Shown: positions 26,461-34,862, counted from the first letter of the stretch. The stretch is 64,000 nt of DNA from Sphingomonadaceae bacterium (GCA_024236155.1 JACKLA010000003.1:248001-312000); one strand, 5' to 3'. The notes: generated from the letters alone by a model not told the origin. Numbers and translations are program-made.

Positions 26461-27833
26461 CCCTTCATTTCCCGATATGATGCAAGCGCGCGTTCGCGTG
26501 CCTCGTGGTGGCCGATAATCTTGGATGGGTAGTCGCCGCGTTTCTCATCAGGCGGATCATGGATATCACCGTCTGACAGACTGGCCAGTTCGGGCACATA
26601 GGTGCGGATGTAATCCGCCGCGTCGAATTTCTCCGACTGGCTTAGCGGCGCCATGATGCGCACAAACATGTTCGAATCGACCCCGGTCCCGGCGACCCAT
26701 TGCCAGTTGGTGCCGTTCGAGGCGTAATCGGCATCGACCAGCGTATCCCGAAACCATTTTTCCCCGTGCCGCCAGTCGATCAGCAAGTGCTTGATGAGGA
26801 AACTCGCCGCGATCATCCGCACACGGTTGTGCATCCAGCCTGTCTGCCACAACTGGCGCATCCCTGCGTCGACGATGGGATATCCGGTCATGCCCTTCTG
26901 CCATGCCTTCAGGTCTTCGGCGGCGTCGCCATCAACGGGATCGCGCCATAGCGAATCGTCGAAGTCGCGATAGCTTTGCGAAGGATAGCTGGGGAACTGG
27001 CAGATCACATTCTGCGCATAGTCGCGCCAGATCAGTTCCTTCTCAAAGGTCTTCCAGCCCTGGCTACGCTTGCACTTCATCGCATGCCATATCTGCACCG
27101 GCGAAATCTCGCCAAAGTGCAGGTGCGGCGAAAGCCGGCTGGTCTTGTCGACCGAGGGCAGATTTCGCGCATCGTCATAGTCGTCGACATGATCGAACCA
27201 CCAGCCGAGCCGTTCATGCGCAGCCGCTTCACCGATGTCCCAGAAATTGCGCATCCCGCCTGCCCAATCGGGCCGGGTCGGCAACAGGTCCCAATCCTCC
27301 AGCCTATCCGACGCGGGCCAATCACCGGGTGATGACAGTCTCTCAGGCTCGGGCAGTTCGTCGCGCGGAGGAAACCGCTCGATCGTCGCCTTCGAGAACG
27401 GTGTATAGATCTTGTAGGGATCGCCCGCACCGGTGGTCACCGCGCCGGGCGGCAGCAGGTAGTTGGCGTCGTAAAGCTGGAGATCGAGCTTCTTGCCAAG
27501 TCGCCCCTGCGCCCTGCGCCACCACGGTTCGTAATGGCGGTTGGCATGGATCGTCTCCGCGCCGACCTCTTTGGCGAGGGCGCATAATTGCCCGACCGCA
27601 TCGCCCCTGCGCAGCACGATCATCGCGTTGTGCTTGCCGAAGCTCTTGCGGAGGCTTTCGAGCGAATGGTGCAGCCACCAGCGTGAAGCGCCGCCATAGG
27701 CATATTCGCCCGCGGCCTCGTCATCGAGCACATAGACCGCGACCACCGGCCCCGCCTGTGCGGCGTGATACAGCGCCGGATTGTCGGCCATCCGCAGGTC
27801 ACGGCGCAGCCACACGATTTGGGTTTCTGCCAC
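26457..27833 (-). CDS. phrB: Deoxyribodipyrimidine photolyase (class I)
   Basis: 458 aa cryptochrome/photolyase family enzyme repairing cyclobutane pyrimidine dimers with blue light. The antenna domain begins IVWLRRDLRMADNPAL. The FAD domain shows YTPFSKATIERFPP, SRLSPHLHFGEISP, WRDYAQNVICQFP, then TGYPIVDAGMRQL and TGWMHNRVRM. The late block NGTNWQWVAGTGVD carries active-site and electron-transfer tryptophans of CPD photolyases. The gene converges with the frameshifted membrane gene. A REP-type palindrome lies just upstream of its start. Confidence 0.95.
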   Translation of the reverse strand: MAETQIVWLRRDLRMADNPALYHAAQAGPVVAVYVLDDEAAGEYAYGGASRWWLHHSLESLRKSFGKHNAMIVLRRGDAVGQLCALAKEVGAETIHANRHYEPWWRRAQGRLGKKLDLQLYDANYLLPPGAVTTGAGDPYKIYTPFSKATIERFPPRDELPEPERLSSPGDWPASDRLEDWDLLPTRPDWAGGMRNFWDIGEAAAHERLGWWFDHVDDYDDARNLPSVDKTSRLSPHLHFGEISPVQIWHAMKCKRSQGWKTFEKELIWRDYAQNVICQFPSYPSQSYRDFDDSLWRDPVDGDAAEDLKAWQKGMTGYPIVDAGMRQLWQTGWMHNRVRMIAASFLIKHLLIDWRHGEKWFRDTLVDADYASNGTNWQWVAGTGVDSNMFVRIMAPLSQSEKFDAADYIRTYVPELASLSDGDIHDPPDEKRGDYPSKIIGHHEARERALASYREMKG

Positions 27834-27841
27834 CAGATACT

Positions 27842-27933
27842 CCGTTCGGGCTGAGCCTGTCGAAGCCCCACTCTTTCTTCCCGTGCAGAGCTTAAAGTGA
27901 AAAACGGCCCTTCGACAAGCTCAGGGCGAACGG
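27842..27933. repeat. REP-type palindrome (CCGTTCG...GTCGAAG arms)
   Basis: Left arm CCGTTCGGGCTGAGCCTGTC (start of 27842-27869) and right arm 27906-27933 are 28-bp inverted repeats with five mismatches, separated by 36 bases. Arms of this sequence type (CCCTTCGACAAGCTCAGGG on one strand) are, from recall, widely scattered between genes in sphingomonads and other proteobacteria. It lies between the photolyase start and the stop of the next minus-strand gene, and could act as a transcript-end or RNA-stability hairpin. Confidence 0.85.
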
Positions 27934-27951
27934 TGTGGATTGGGAAGCACC

Positions 27952-28890
27952 CTACTCTGCCGGAAGCTCCTCACATCGCACTTCGGGCAGCGCAACCGAG
28001 AACCTGTCACGCACGCGCGGATCGTAGAAACGGGCATCTCGCAGGATGACCGAGCCATCTTCGGCGCGCTCGGCAAAGGGTGCACGGGACCAGAAGAGGA
28101 AGGCGTCGACTTGCCCGTCACGGCGTGCGCGGAGTTGATCATAATCCAACTCACAGAACTCAACATCGAACGGTGCCGTATAATATCGGTCCCACGGTTC
28201 AACAAAGCCATTGGCCCAGCGATCGCGGCTACCAACAATAAGTTCACGCTCCCAAAAAAGGATCGGCACCGGAGAGGAGATAACAGTCTCGCCTCGCCAG
28301 CCCGTCCATTCCTTTGAAGTAGCGCTGATCGCGCCGTTCAGCCCAATATACCCCAGCGCCACCACAATCGCGGTCCGCGCAGGCCGCATCCACTCCCCGC
28401 CGCGCTTCTCCCGCCGCAGCGAGAACCACGTCGCGAAGCCCATCAGCGCCCACAGCCACACATCGATGATGAACAGCGTATCGCCATAGAACCATTGCGA
28501 TGAAAACGGCTCCAGCAGCCGAACGCCATAGACGTTGAGCCAGTCGAGCGCCGGGTGGGTCAGGCAGCCGATGAAGGCGAGCAGGAACAGCCATTTGAAG
28601 CTGACCGGCACACGCCCCTCGGGCCGCTTGCCGCGCTTCGCCTGCCATCGGTCGAAACCCCACAGCAGCCCAGCGAGCAGCAGCGGTAGCAGGATCATCG
28701 CGGGCGGGCCATGCGTAATGCCACGGCGGAAACCGACATGCTCGATCCCCTCCAGCCACAACAGGCAGGCCGCATCGATATCCGGAATATTCGCCCCGAT
28801 AACCAGCGCGGACATCGCGAGCCCGGTCTTCCTCTTGAGCCCCGCCTGCCCCAACAGCGCACCGACGAGCGAGTGTGTCAGGTTATCCAT
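27952..28890 (-). CDS. YbcI/DUF457-type membrane-bound metal-dependent hydrolase
   Basis: 312 aa integral membrane protein. The N-terminus MDNLTHSLVGALLGQAGL, then GANIPDID, RRGITHGPPAMILLPLLLAG and LTHPALDWLNVYG match the LexA-regulated YbcI/YdjM-like DUF457 family, whose conserved His and Asp residues suggest a membrane phosphohydrolase-type active site; the substrate is unknown. Hydrophobic segments cluster in residues 60-210. Its ATG at 28890 lies only two bases from the inverted repeat of the GxxExxY unit, so its natural ribosome site appears to have been replaced by repeat sequence. Confidence 0.85.
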   Translation of the reverse strand: MDNLTHSLVGALLGQAGLKRKTGLAMSALVIGANIPDIDAACLLWLEGIEHVGFRRGITHGPPAMILLPLLLAGLLWGFDRWQAKRGKRPEGRVPVSFKWLFLLAFIGCLTHPALDWLNVYGVRLLEPFSSQWFYGDTLFIIDVWLWALMGFATWFSLRREKRGGEWMRPARTAIVVALGYIGLNGAISATSKEWTGWRGETVISSPVPILFWERELIVGSRDRWANGFVEPWDRYYTAPFDVEFCELDYDQLRARRDGQVDAFLFWSRAPFAERAEDGSVILRDARFYDPRVRDRFSVALPEVRCEELPAE

Positions 28891-28892
28891 GG

Positions 28893-28911
28893 TTGTTTCG
28901 CGCCAAGACGC
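28893..28911. repeat. Left inverted repeat of the GxxExxY unit
   Basis: The 19-bp sequence TTGTTTCGCGCCAAGACGC is repeated exactly, inverted, at 29339-29357. Similarity continues inwards (A/G mismatch, then AA). It begins two bases after the complement of the start codon of the flanking membrane gene. Confidence 0.85.
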
Positions 28912-28921
28912 AAAGAGTTCT

Positions 28922-29314
28922 TCACTGCTTACCTCGCTCGTAGTTGTTGACCAGGCGCTGACAGCCGTCCTTGAAGGTACTCATCCCGAAGTTCATCAGC
29001 AGGCCAATTCGCAAGTCCATGAGACGCAAATAGGTCAAAACCTGCTTCGCATGAACGGGTGCATGCCGCTCGGTCGACTTGATTTCGATTATCAGCTTGT
29101 CTTCGACAAGCAGGTCGAAGCGAAAACCATTCTCGATCACGACGCCCTCGTGTTCGACCGATACCGCCCCCTGACGGAGCACATTCAGGCCATCGCGCCG
29201 CAGGCTTTCATACAAGAGAGCTTCGTACACATTCTCAAGCAGACCCGGCCCCAGATCGCGATGCAACCGATAGCCTTTGTCGACACAATGGCTGACAAGT
29301 TGCTCGATCTCCAC
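28922..29314 (-). CDS. GxxExxY family protein (PD-(D/E)xK nuclease-like)
   Basis: 130 aa. The defining motif is G24-L-L-E27-N-V-Y30 in LGPGLLENVYEALLYE. A PD-(D/E)xK-like core follows: D67 in FRFDLLV, then E77 and K79 in IIEIKSTE. The family is common, often multi-copy, and functionally uncharacterised. A GTG at 29314 is used because GAAAGGGG stands about eight bases before it and homologues start with a short stretch before the Cys-Gly-Tyr-Arg-Leu-His block; a GTG at 29320 is possible. The gene is enclosed by perfect 19-bp inverted repeats (28893-28911 and 29339-29357), so it looks like the cargo of a small mobile unit. Confidence 0.85.
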   Translation of the reverse strand: MEIEQLVSHCVDKGYRLHRDLGPGLLENVYEALLYESLRRDGLNVLRQGAVSVEHEGVVIENGFRFDLLVEDKLIIEIKSTERHAPVHAKQVLTYLRLMDLRIGLLMNFGMSTFKDGCQRLVNNYERGKQ

Positions 29315-29338
29315 CGGCACCCCTTTCTTCGCGCCTTC

Positions 29339-29357
29339 GCGTCTTGGCGCGAAACAA
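29339..29357. repeat. Right inverted repeat of the GxxExxY unit
   Basis: Exact inverse of 28893-28911. It ends four bases from the korB stop codon. Immediately inside, GCGAAGGCGCGAAG on the minus strand gives short direct repeats leading into the ribosome site of the GxxExxY gene. Confidence 0.85.
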
Positions 29358-29360
29358 ACC

Positions 29361-30395
29361 TCAAACGGGATCCTGCGCCGTGCCGCTGACGGTCCAGGTT
29401 TGCCCCTTCGCCAGCAATTTCGCCAGATTGGTGTCCTTGCCCTCGCTCGCCCGCGCGCGTTCTTCGATGGCGGCGGTTTCGAAGGTCGGGCGCGGGTCGT
29501 CGTAGAGGACGCCCAATGCCATCGGGAACGGACCGAAGGGCATTTCGACCAGCATATGCGCGATCGAGCGGTTGGTGACATCGTGGACGATCACGCCCGC
29601 CGCTTCCCAGTCGCCATCGACCACGTCGACAACCTTCAGGCACAGCGCATCGCGATCGAGCGTCAGGCCCTTGGTCTCTTTCGCAAACAGCATCGGCTTG
29701 CCATTTTCGAGCCACAGCTGGCGATCCTCGGCCCCCTTGGGCGCGGCGAAATCGTCGAACACATCCTTGTTGTAGACGATGCAGTTCTGGAAGATTTCGA
29801 TGAAGGCGGCGCCCTGGTGGGCATGCGCAGCCTTGAGAACTTCGGGCAGGTTCTTCGACACGTCGAACCCGCGACCGACAAAGCGCGCACCTGCGCCCAG
29901 CGCAAAGGCAGCCGGGCGGGCCGGGTGGTCATAGCTGCCAAGCGGGGTCGAAGGTGACTTGGTCCCCTCGCGGCTGGTGGGCGAATATTGGCCCTTGGTC
30001 AGGCCGTAAATCTCGTTGTTGAACAGCATGATCTGCATGTTCACGTTCCGGCGCAGCACATGCATCAAATGGTTGCCGCCAATGGACAGGCCATCGCCAT
30101 CACCCGTCACCAGCCAGATATCGAGATCCGGATTGGCCAGCTTCGCACCCGTCGCAAAGGCTGGCGCACGGCCGTGGATGGTGTGGAAGCCATAGGTTTC
30201 CATGTAATAGGGAAACCGGCTCGAACAGCCGATCCCGCTGATAAAGCAGGTGTTCGCCGGGTTCGCGCCCAACTGCGGCAGCGTGCGTTGCACCGCCTTG
30301 AGGATCGCATAATCCCCGCAACCCGGGCACCAGCGGACCTCCTGGTCGGTTTCCCAGTCCTTGAGGGTGGTTTCGATCTTAACGGGTGCGTTCAT
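29361..30395 (-). CDS. korB: 2-oxoacid:ferredoxin oxidoreductase subunit beta
   Basis: 344 aa thiamine-diphosphate subunit. Visible are RWCPGCGDYAIL near residue 21, GIGCSSRFPYY, the TPP/Mg motif GDGDGLSIGGNH near 100 and LFNNEIYGLTKGQ. With KorA it decarboxylates a 2-oxoacid (2-oxoglutarate is the usual substrate for this two-subunit type) to acyl-CoA, reducing ferredoxin. ATG at 30395 overlaps the stop of the preceding small membrane gene by ATGA. The stop is directly followed by the GxxExxY inverted repeat. Confidence 0.94.
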   Translation of the reverse strand: MNAPVKIETTLKDWETDQEVRWCPGCGDYAILKAVQRTLPQLGANPANTCFISGIGCSSRFPYYMETYGFHTIHGRAPAFATGAKLANPDLDIWLVTGDGDGLSIGGNHLMHVLRRNVNMQIMLFNNEIYGLTKGQYSPTSREGTKSPSTPLGSYDHPARPAAFALGAGARFVGRGFDVSKNLPEVLKAAHAHQGAAFIEIFQNCIVYNKDVFDDFAAPKGAEDRQLWLENGKPMLFAKETKGLTLDRDALCLKVVDVVDGDWEAAGVIVHDVTNRSIAHMLVEMPFGPFPMALGVLYDDPRPTFETAAIEERARASEGKDTNLAKLLAKGQTWTVSGTAQDPV

Positions 30396-30817
30396 TGTGC
30401 CTGGCTCCGCAAATTTGTTCCGATCAACCCTGGCAACCACACCATAGGAAGCAGAAGAAGGGCGAGATTGGGGCCCCACCATGAAAGACTGAACTCCTGC
30501 GCTAGAGCCCAATACGAGATCGCCATCCCACCCGCACACATCGTCAGGCACAGCGAAACGATTGCCAGTCCGACCCAGCGATGGTCCCCATCACGGTCGG
30601 CGCGGATCGCCATCAGGCCGACAATAGAAAACGCGATGTCCAGCGGAGCGAAAGACCAGTTCCAGCTGTCAATGTGCGGTGTTCCGTAACCATCATACAT
30701 GGCCGCCTGCGGCAAGGTGATCACGGCAAGGCAGGCAAGCGCTGAAATGAGCCAGTAGGCCAGCATCGCGACATCTGCCGTGATGAGGAAACATCGAAGT
30801 CCCCGCGGCATTCTCAT
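30392..30817 (-). CDS. Four-helix membrane protein inside the kor operon
   Basis: 141 aa with four hydrophobic segments (about 11-35, 54-71, 82-103 and 112-133). A WNWSFAPLDIAFSIVG block and RADRDGDHRWVGLA loop resemble small membrane proteins of sphingomonads, but I recognise no family. Its ATG overlaps the korA stop (ATGA) and its stop overlaps the korB ATG (ATGA), so it is translationally tied to both subunits. korA and korB are usually adjacent, so the insertion is unusual. A role in membrane tethering or electron transfer from ferredoxin is speculation. Confidence 0.8.
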   Translation of the reverse strand: MRMPRGLRCFLITADVAMLAYWLISALACLAVITLPQAAMYDGYGTPHIDSWNWSFAPLDIAFSIVGLMAIRADRDGDHRWVGLAIVSLCLTMCAGGMAISYWALAQEFSLSWWGPNLALLLLPMVWLPGLIGTNLRSQAQ

Positions 30818-32685
30818 GCCAACGCTCCTTCGATTGCTGCCTCAAGCTCGGCAATGGTGAATGGCTGTCCGCTGGTCTTGGTCAGTGGTTGTGCGTCGAC
30901 GAGGAACTGGTCGCGCAGCACGGTCTTGAACTGGCCGGTGTTCATTTCAGGCACCAACACCTTGTCGAAACCGCGCAGCAAATCACCGAGATTGGCGGGC
31001 ATCGGCGAGATGTGGCGGACATGGATGTGGCTGACATCCAGCCCCTTGCGCCGCGCGCGGCCCACTGCCTGATGGATCGGGCCATAGGTCGAGCCCCAGC
31101 CGACAACCGCAAGCTTGCCCGAAGTCTCGCCAAGGCAGACCTCCTGATCGGGCACGGCGATGTTATCGATCTTGCCCTTGCGCAGATCGGTCATGTGCTG
31201 GTGGTTGGCCGGATCGTAGCTGATATTGCCGGTCAGCGCGTCTTTCTCGATCCCACCGATGCGGTGCATCAGATCGGGCGTGCCGGGTTTGATCCACGGG
31301 CGCGCGCCCTTCTCGTCACGCTTGTAGGGCAGCAGCGTTGCTTCGCCATCGTCATTGGCCGGACCGTTCTTCTCGGTGAGGAATTTGGCCGGAAACGGGG
31401 TGTAGTTCGCCGGATCGGGCACCTTCCACGGTTCGGCGGCATTGGCGATATAGCCATCGGTCAGCAGCATCACCGGGGTCATGTATTCGACCGCGATGCG
31501 GCACGCCTCGATAGCAACCTCAAAGGCATCGCCGGGGCTGCGGCAGGCGATCACCGGCATCGGGGCATCGCCATTACGGCCATAGACCGCCTGATAGAGG
31601 TCGCTCTGCTCGGTCTTGGTCGGAAGTCCGGTCGACGGGCCACCGCGCTGGCTGTTGACGATCACCAGCGGCAGCTCGGTCATGATCGCGAGGCCCATCG
31701 CCTCACCCTTTAGAGCAATGCCGGGGCCGGAGGAGCTGGTCACACCAAGGCTACCCGCATAGCTCGCCCCGATGGCGGCGCAGATGGCGGCGATTTCGTC
31801 TTCCGCCTGGAAGGTGGTGACGCCGAATTCCTTGAGCCGCGCCAGGTGATGCAGGATCGCCGAAGCAGGCGTGATCGGATAACCGCCGAAGAACATCGGC
31901 AATTCGGCCAGCTGCGCGCCCGCCACGAGGCCGAGCGAGACCGCTTCTGCGCCGGTTATCGTGCGATAGAGCCCCGGATCGCTTGCTACCGGGTCGACAT
32001 GGACTTGGCGCAGCGGGCCGGAAAGCTCCGCAGTCTCGCCATAGGCATGGCCCGCATCGAGCGCAGCGATATTGGCGTCGGCAATGTCGGGCTTGGTCCT
32101 GAACTTCTGTCGCAGCCATTCCTGCAGCGGGCCGCGGTCGCGGTCGAACATCCACAGCGCAAGGCCCAGCGTCCACATGTTCTTGCAGCGCAGCGCATCC
32201 TTGTTGCCAAGCCCGAACGGCTTGACCGCCTCGATCGTCAGCGCGCTGATATCGAAGGCCAGCACATCCCACTTGGCAAGGCTGCCATCTTCCAGCGGGT
32301 TGGTACCGTATTTTGCCTTGTCGAGATTGCGCTTCGAAAACTCTCCGGTGTCGGCGATGATCAGCCCGCCCGGTTTGAGCGAAGCAAGGTTCACCTTCAG
32401 CGCCGCCGGGTTCATCGCCACCAGCACATCGGGCGCATCGCCCGCCGTGTTGATCTCGCGACTGCCGAAATTGATCTGGAACGCCGAAACGCCGAACAGC
32501 GTGCCCTGCGGCGCGCGGATTTCAGCCGGAAAGTCCGGGAAGGTCGCAAGGTCGTTGCCCGCAAGCGCAGTCGAAAGCGTGAACTGCCCGCCGGTCAGCT
32601 GCATGCCATCGCCGGAGTCGCCCGCAAAACGGACGACGACGGCTTCCGGGTTTTCAGTGAGAGGCTGCTTGGCCTGAGTAGCCAT
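30814..32685 (-). CDS. korA: 2-oxoacid:ferredoxin oxidoreductase subunit alpha
   Basis: 623 aa fused gamma-alpha subunit. The N-terminal gamma domain has RFAGDSGDGMQLTGGQF; the alpha part has the CoA/TPP-region motif FFGGYPITPASAI, then SSSGPGIALKGEAMG and NSQRGGPSTGLPTKTEQ. ATG at 32685 (MATQAKQ) is chosen over an upstream in-frame ATG at 32766 whose extra residues look non-coding. Its stop is coupled by ATGA to the small membrane gene that precedes korB. About 170 bases separate it from the divergent esterase gene. Confidence 0.95.
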   Translation of the reverse strand: MATQAKQPLTENPEAVVVRFAGDSGDGMQLTGGQFTLSTALAGNDLATFPDFPAEIRAPQGTLFGVSAFQINFGSREINTAGDAPDVLVAMNPAALKVNLASLKPGGLIIADTGEFSKRNLDKAKYGTNPLEDGSLAKWDVLAFDISALTIEAVKPFGLGNKDALRCKNMWTLGLALWMFDRDRGPLQEWLRQKFRTKPDIADANIAALDAGHAYGETAELSGPLRQVHVDPVASDPGLYRTITGAEAVSLGLVAGAQLAELPMFFGGYPITPASAILHHLARLKEFGVTTFQAEDEIAAICAAIGASYAGSLGVTSSSGPGIALKGEAMGLAIMTELPLVIVNSQRGGPSTGLPTKTEQSDLYQAVYGRNGDAPMPVIACRSPGDAFEVAIEACRIAVEYMTPVMLLTDGYIANAAEPWKVPDPANYTPFPAKFLTEKNGPANDDGEATLLPYKRDEKGARPWIKPGTPDLMHRIGGIEKDALTGNISYDPANHQHMTDLRKGKIDNIAVPDQEVCLGETSGKLAVVGWGSTYGPIHQAVGRARRKGLDVSHIHVRHISPMPANLGDLLRGFDKVLVPEMNTGQFKTVLRDQFLVDAQPLTKTSGQPFTIAELEAAIEGALA

Positions 32686-32857
32686 CAAAATTCCTTTTCG
32701 CGCGCAGGCTGTTGCTGCGCCTTGTTGTCGAGCGGGGCAACTATGCACCCTGCCCTTCTCCCGCAATCAAGTTTTTCTCTGCTACCGGCAAAATGTCGAG
32801 TGGAAAAGCACCGGCAGGCCGCTAAGCTGGCGTCAAAGCAGACAGAGGAGAGAGAAA
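32686..32857. other. Divergent promoter region korA / esterase
   Basis: 172 bases with no gene between two divergent starts, presumably two promoters. No clear operator or repeat was seen. Confidence 0.4.
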
Positions 32858-33808
32858 TTGGCCGATACCGAGCATTTCGTGCGAGATGATGTGAAGGCAT
32901 TTCTTGCCATGCTGGAACAGCTTGGCGGCAAAGGTGTGGAAGAAGTCGGCGCGGTAGAGGGGCGCCAGCAGATGCGTGCGATGGGCTCGATCGCCGAGGC
33001 GGATGCAAAACCGCTAGCGGTGGTGAAGGATATCACCTGCCCCGGTCCCGCAGGCGCCATCCCCCTGCGGTTCTATGACACGAAGGAAAGCCGCGATCCC
33101 GGCCCTTGCGTGGTGTTCATCCACGGTGGCGGCTTCGTGATCGGCGATCTCGACGTCTACAACAATCTCTGCACCGAGATTGCACATCACCTCGACCTGC
33201 CGGTGATCTCGGTCGACTATCGCCTCGCGCCCGAACACCCCTTCCCTGCCGCGCCCGACGATTGCGAAGCGGCCGCGCGCTGGGTCGCATCCTCGCCCGA
33301 GGCGCTCGGGCGGCAGTTCACCGGGCTGGTGATTACGGGTGACAGCGCGGGCGGCAACCTGACCATCGTCACCACCAACCAGCTGATGAACGATCCGGCA
33401 GATGTGCCGGTGGTGGTGCAGGCGCCGATCTATCCGGTTGCAAGCGATGTCAGCCAGCACCAGAGCCTCGCCAGCTTTGCCGAGGGTTTCCTGCTCACCG
33501 GCGCGGCAATGGCGTGGTTTACCGACCAGTATGGCGGCGACGCCAGCGATCCGCGTCACACGCCGATGGTTGGCCCGTGCGACAACACTCCGCCAACCGT
33601 GATCTGCACTGCGGGTCTCGACCCCTTGCGCGACTCGGGCCGCGAATATGCCGCGCACCTGATCCAGCAGGGTACCGAGGTGAGCTATTTCGAATTTCCC
33701 GGTATCATTCACGGGTTTACAACCCTGCGTAAGGCTATACCGAGCGGGCAGGCAGACCTCGACGCCTTCCTTGGCGCGATCAAGGTCAAGCTCGAGCGAT
33801 ACGGATAG
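32858..33808 (+). CDS. Alpha/beta hydrolase, hormone-sensitive lipase family
   Basis: 316 aa from a TTG at 32858 preceded by GAGGAGAG, a good ribosome site. Oxyanion motif HGGG is at 89-92, the nucleophile Ser163 in GDSAGG, and the acid and base are D255 (GLDPLRDSG, D259 alternative) and H285 (IIHGF). YRLAPEHPFPAAPDD is the typical HSL block. Such enzymes are cytoplasmic esterases on short acyl esters; the natural substrate is unknown. It is followed after 13 bases by rppH on the same strand. Confidence 0.93.
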   Translation: MADTEHFVRDDVKAFLAMLEQLGGKGVEEVGAVEGRQQMRAMGSIAEADAKPLAVVKDITCPGPAGAIPLRFYDTKESRDPGPCVVFIHGGGFVIGDLDVYNNLCTEIAHHLDLPVISVDYRLAPEHPFPAAPDDCEAAARWVASSPEALGRQFTGLVITGDSAGGNLTIVTTNQLMNDPADVPVVVQAPIYPVASDVSQHQSLASFAEGFLLTGAAMAWFTDQYGGDASDPRHTPMVGPCDNTPPTVICTAGLDPLRDSGREYAAHLIQQGTEVSYFEFPGIIHGFTTLRKAIPSGQADLDAFLGAIKVKLERYG

Positions 33809-33821
33809 GGTTCGAAACCAT

Positions 33822-34295
33822 ATGAACGAGTTGGGCTATCGCCCCTGTGTGGGCGTGATGCTGGTCAATGCGGCAGGCAAGGTGTTTGTCGGCCAGCGGA
33901 TCGACAACAAGGATTCGGGCGCATGGCAGATGCCGCAGGGCGGCGTCGACGAGGGCGAAGACCTGCACGACGCAGCGCTGCGCGAACTGGCAGAGGAAAC
34001 CGGCGCGCGTGAAGAGCACGTCACGATCCTTCGCCAGATGGAAGAAACCGTGCGTTACGACCTGCCCGAAGAACTGATCGGCAAGCTATGGGGCGGCAAA
34101 TATCGCGGGCAGGAACAGGTATGGTTCCTCGCCCGCTTCATCGGCGAGGATCTGGATATCGACCTCGAAGCCCACGACCCGCCTGAGTTCGCCGAATGGA
34201 AATGGGTGGAGCCGGATCAGGTGCCCGAGCTGATCGTCCCGTTCAAGAAACGCGTCTATCGCACCGTATTGGAAGCGTTTAGGGAATTGATCTGA
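33822..34295 (+). CDS. rppH: RNA pyrophosphohydrolase
   Basis: 157 aa Nudix hydrolase. The N-terminus LGYRPCVGVMLVN and the Nudix box (from GGVDEGED through RELAEETG, residues about 45-67) are those of RppH, which removes pyrophosphate from 5' triphosphorylated mRNA to trigger RNase E decay. YDLPEELIGKLWGGKYRGQEQVW is the RppH-specific block. ATG at 33822 gives the standard start; an upstream in-frame ATG overlaps the esterase gene. Confidence 0.95.
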   Translation: MNELGYRPCVGVMLVNAAGKVFVGQRIDNKDSGAWQMPQGGVDEGEDLHDAALRELAEETGAREEHVTILRQMEETVRYDLPEELIGKLWGGKYRGQEQVWFLARFIGEDLDIDLEAHDPPEFAEWKWVEPDQVPELIVPFKKRVYRTVLEAFRELI

Positions 34296-34299
34296 CAGA

Positions 34300-34803
34300 T
34301 CAATTCTGCGTCACCTGCGTATCGGGAAGCACATTTTCCGCTGCCAGCACGCGCGGTTGCGGGCCGCGGGCGATGGCGTTGGCGAGATCCTGCGTCTCGG
34401 CGCAGTTGGAGCCACATTCGGATTCGAGTTTCGCAAGGTTGGTCCGCGCCTTCTCGATCGCGCCCTTTTCGACCAACGCCTCACCCTCGCCAGAAATGGC
34501 GGCGTAATTGTCCGGATCGCGGTCCAGCACTTCGCGGTAGTAACGGATCGCCTTGCCTTGCAGCCCTTCGCGGCGTGCGGCCTCGGCGAGGTGGAGATAG
34601 GTGCCGGTATAGGCCGGGTCGACCGCCAGTGCGGCCTCGAACGAATCGATTGCCTTCTGCGGCTGCCCTGCATCGAGTGCTGCCTGGCCTTCTGCAATCA
34701 GCATGGCAGCGCGCGGAGCCGGCTCCCGCTCGCCCGCCATGCCCATGCTCGAAGTCACAGCGAAGCCGAGTGACAGGGCAATAGCAAGCGGGGCGTAGCG
34801 CAT
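34300..34803 (-). CDS. Exported TPR protein
   Basis: 167 aa with a signal peptide (MRYAPLAIALSLGFAV, cleavage near GMA-G). Three TPR-like helical pairs follow: AEGQAALDAGQPQKAIDSFEAA, TYLHLAEAARREGLQGKAI and GEALVEKGAIEKARTNLAKL. Two cysteines (ESECGSNC) may form a disulphide. It lies between the convergent rppH and the rsmB-like gene, 59 bases downstream of the latter. Probably a periplasmic scaffold; the partner is unknown. Confidence 0.8.
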   Translation of the reverse strand: MRYAPLAIALSLGFAVTSSMGMAGEREPAPRAAMLIAEGQAALDAGQPQKAIDSFEAALAVDPAYTGTYLHLAEAARREGLQGKAIRYYREVLDRDPDNYAAISGEGEALVEKGAIEKARTNLAKLESECGSNCAETQDLANAIARGPQPRVLAAENVLPDTQVTQN

Positions 34804-34862
34804 GATGAACTCCTTGACGGCAGCGGGTCGTGGAAGGGCGGACTCTGCCATGGGCGCTATCG

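Noticed and set aside
33806..33822. GGTTCGAAACC resembling a tRNA T-arm
   Set aside because: No acceptor, D or anticodon arms around it; it lies in the spacer before rppH.
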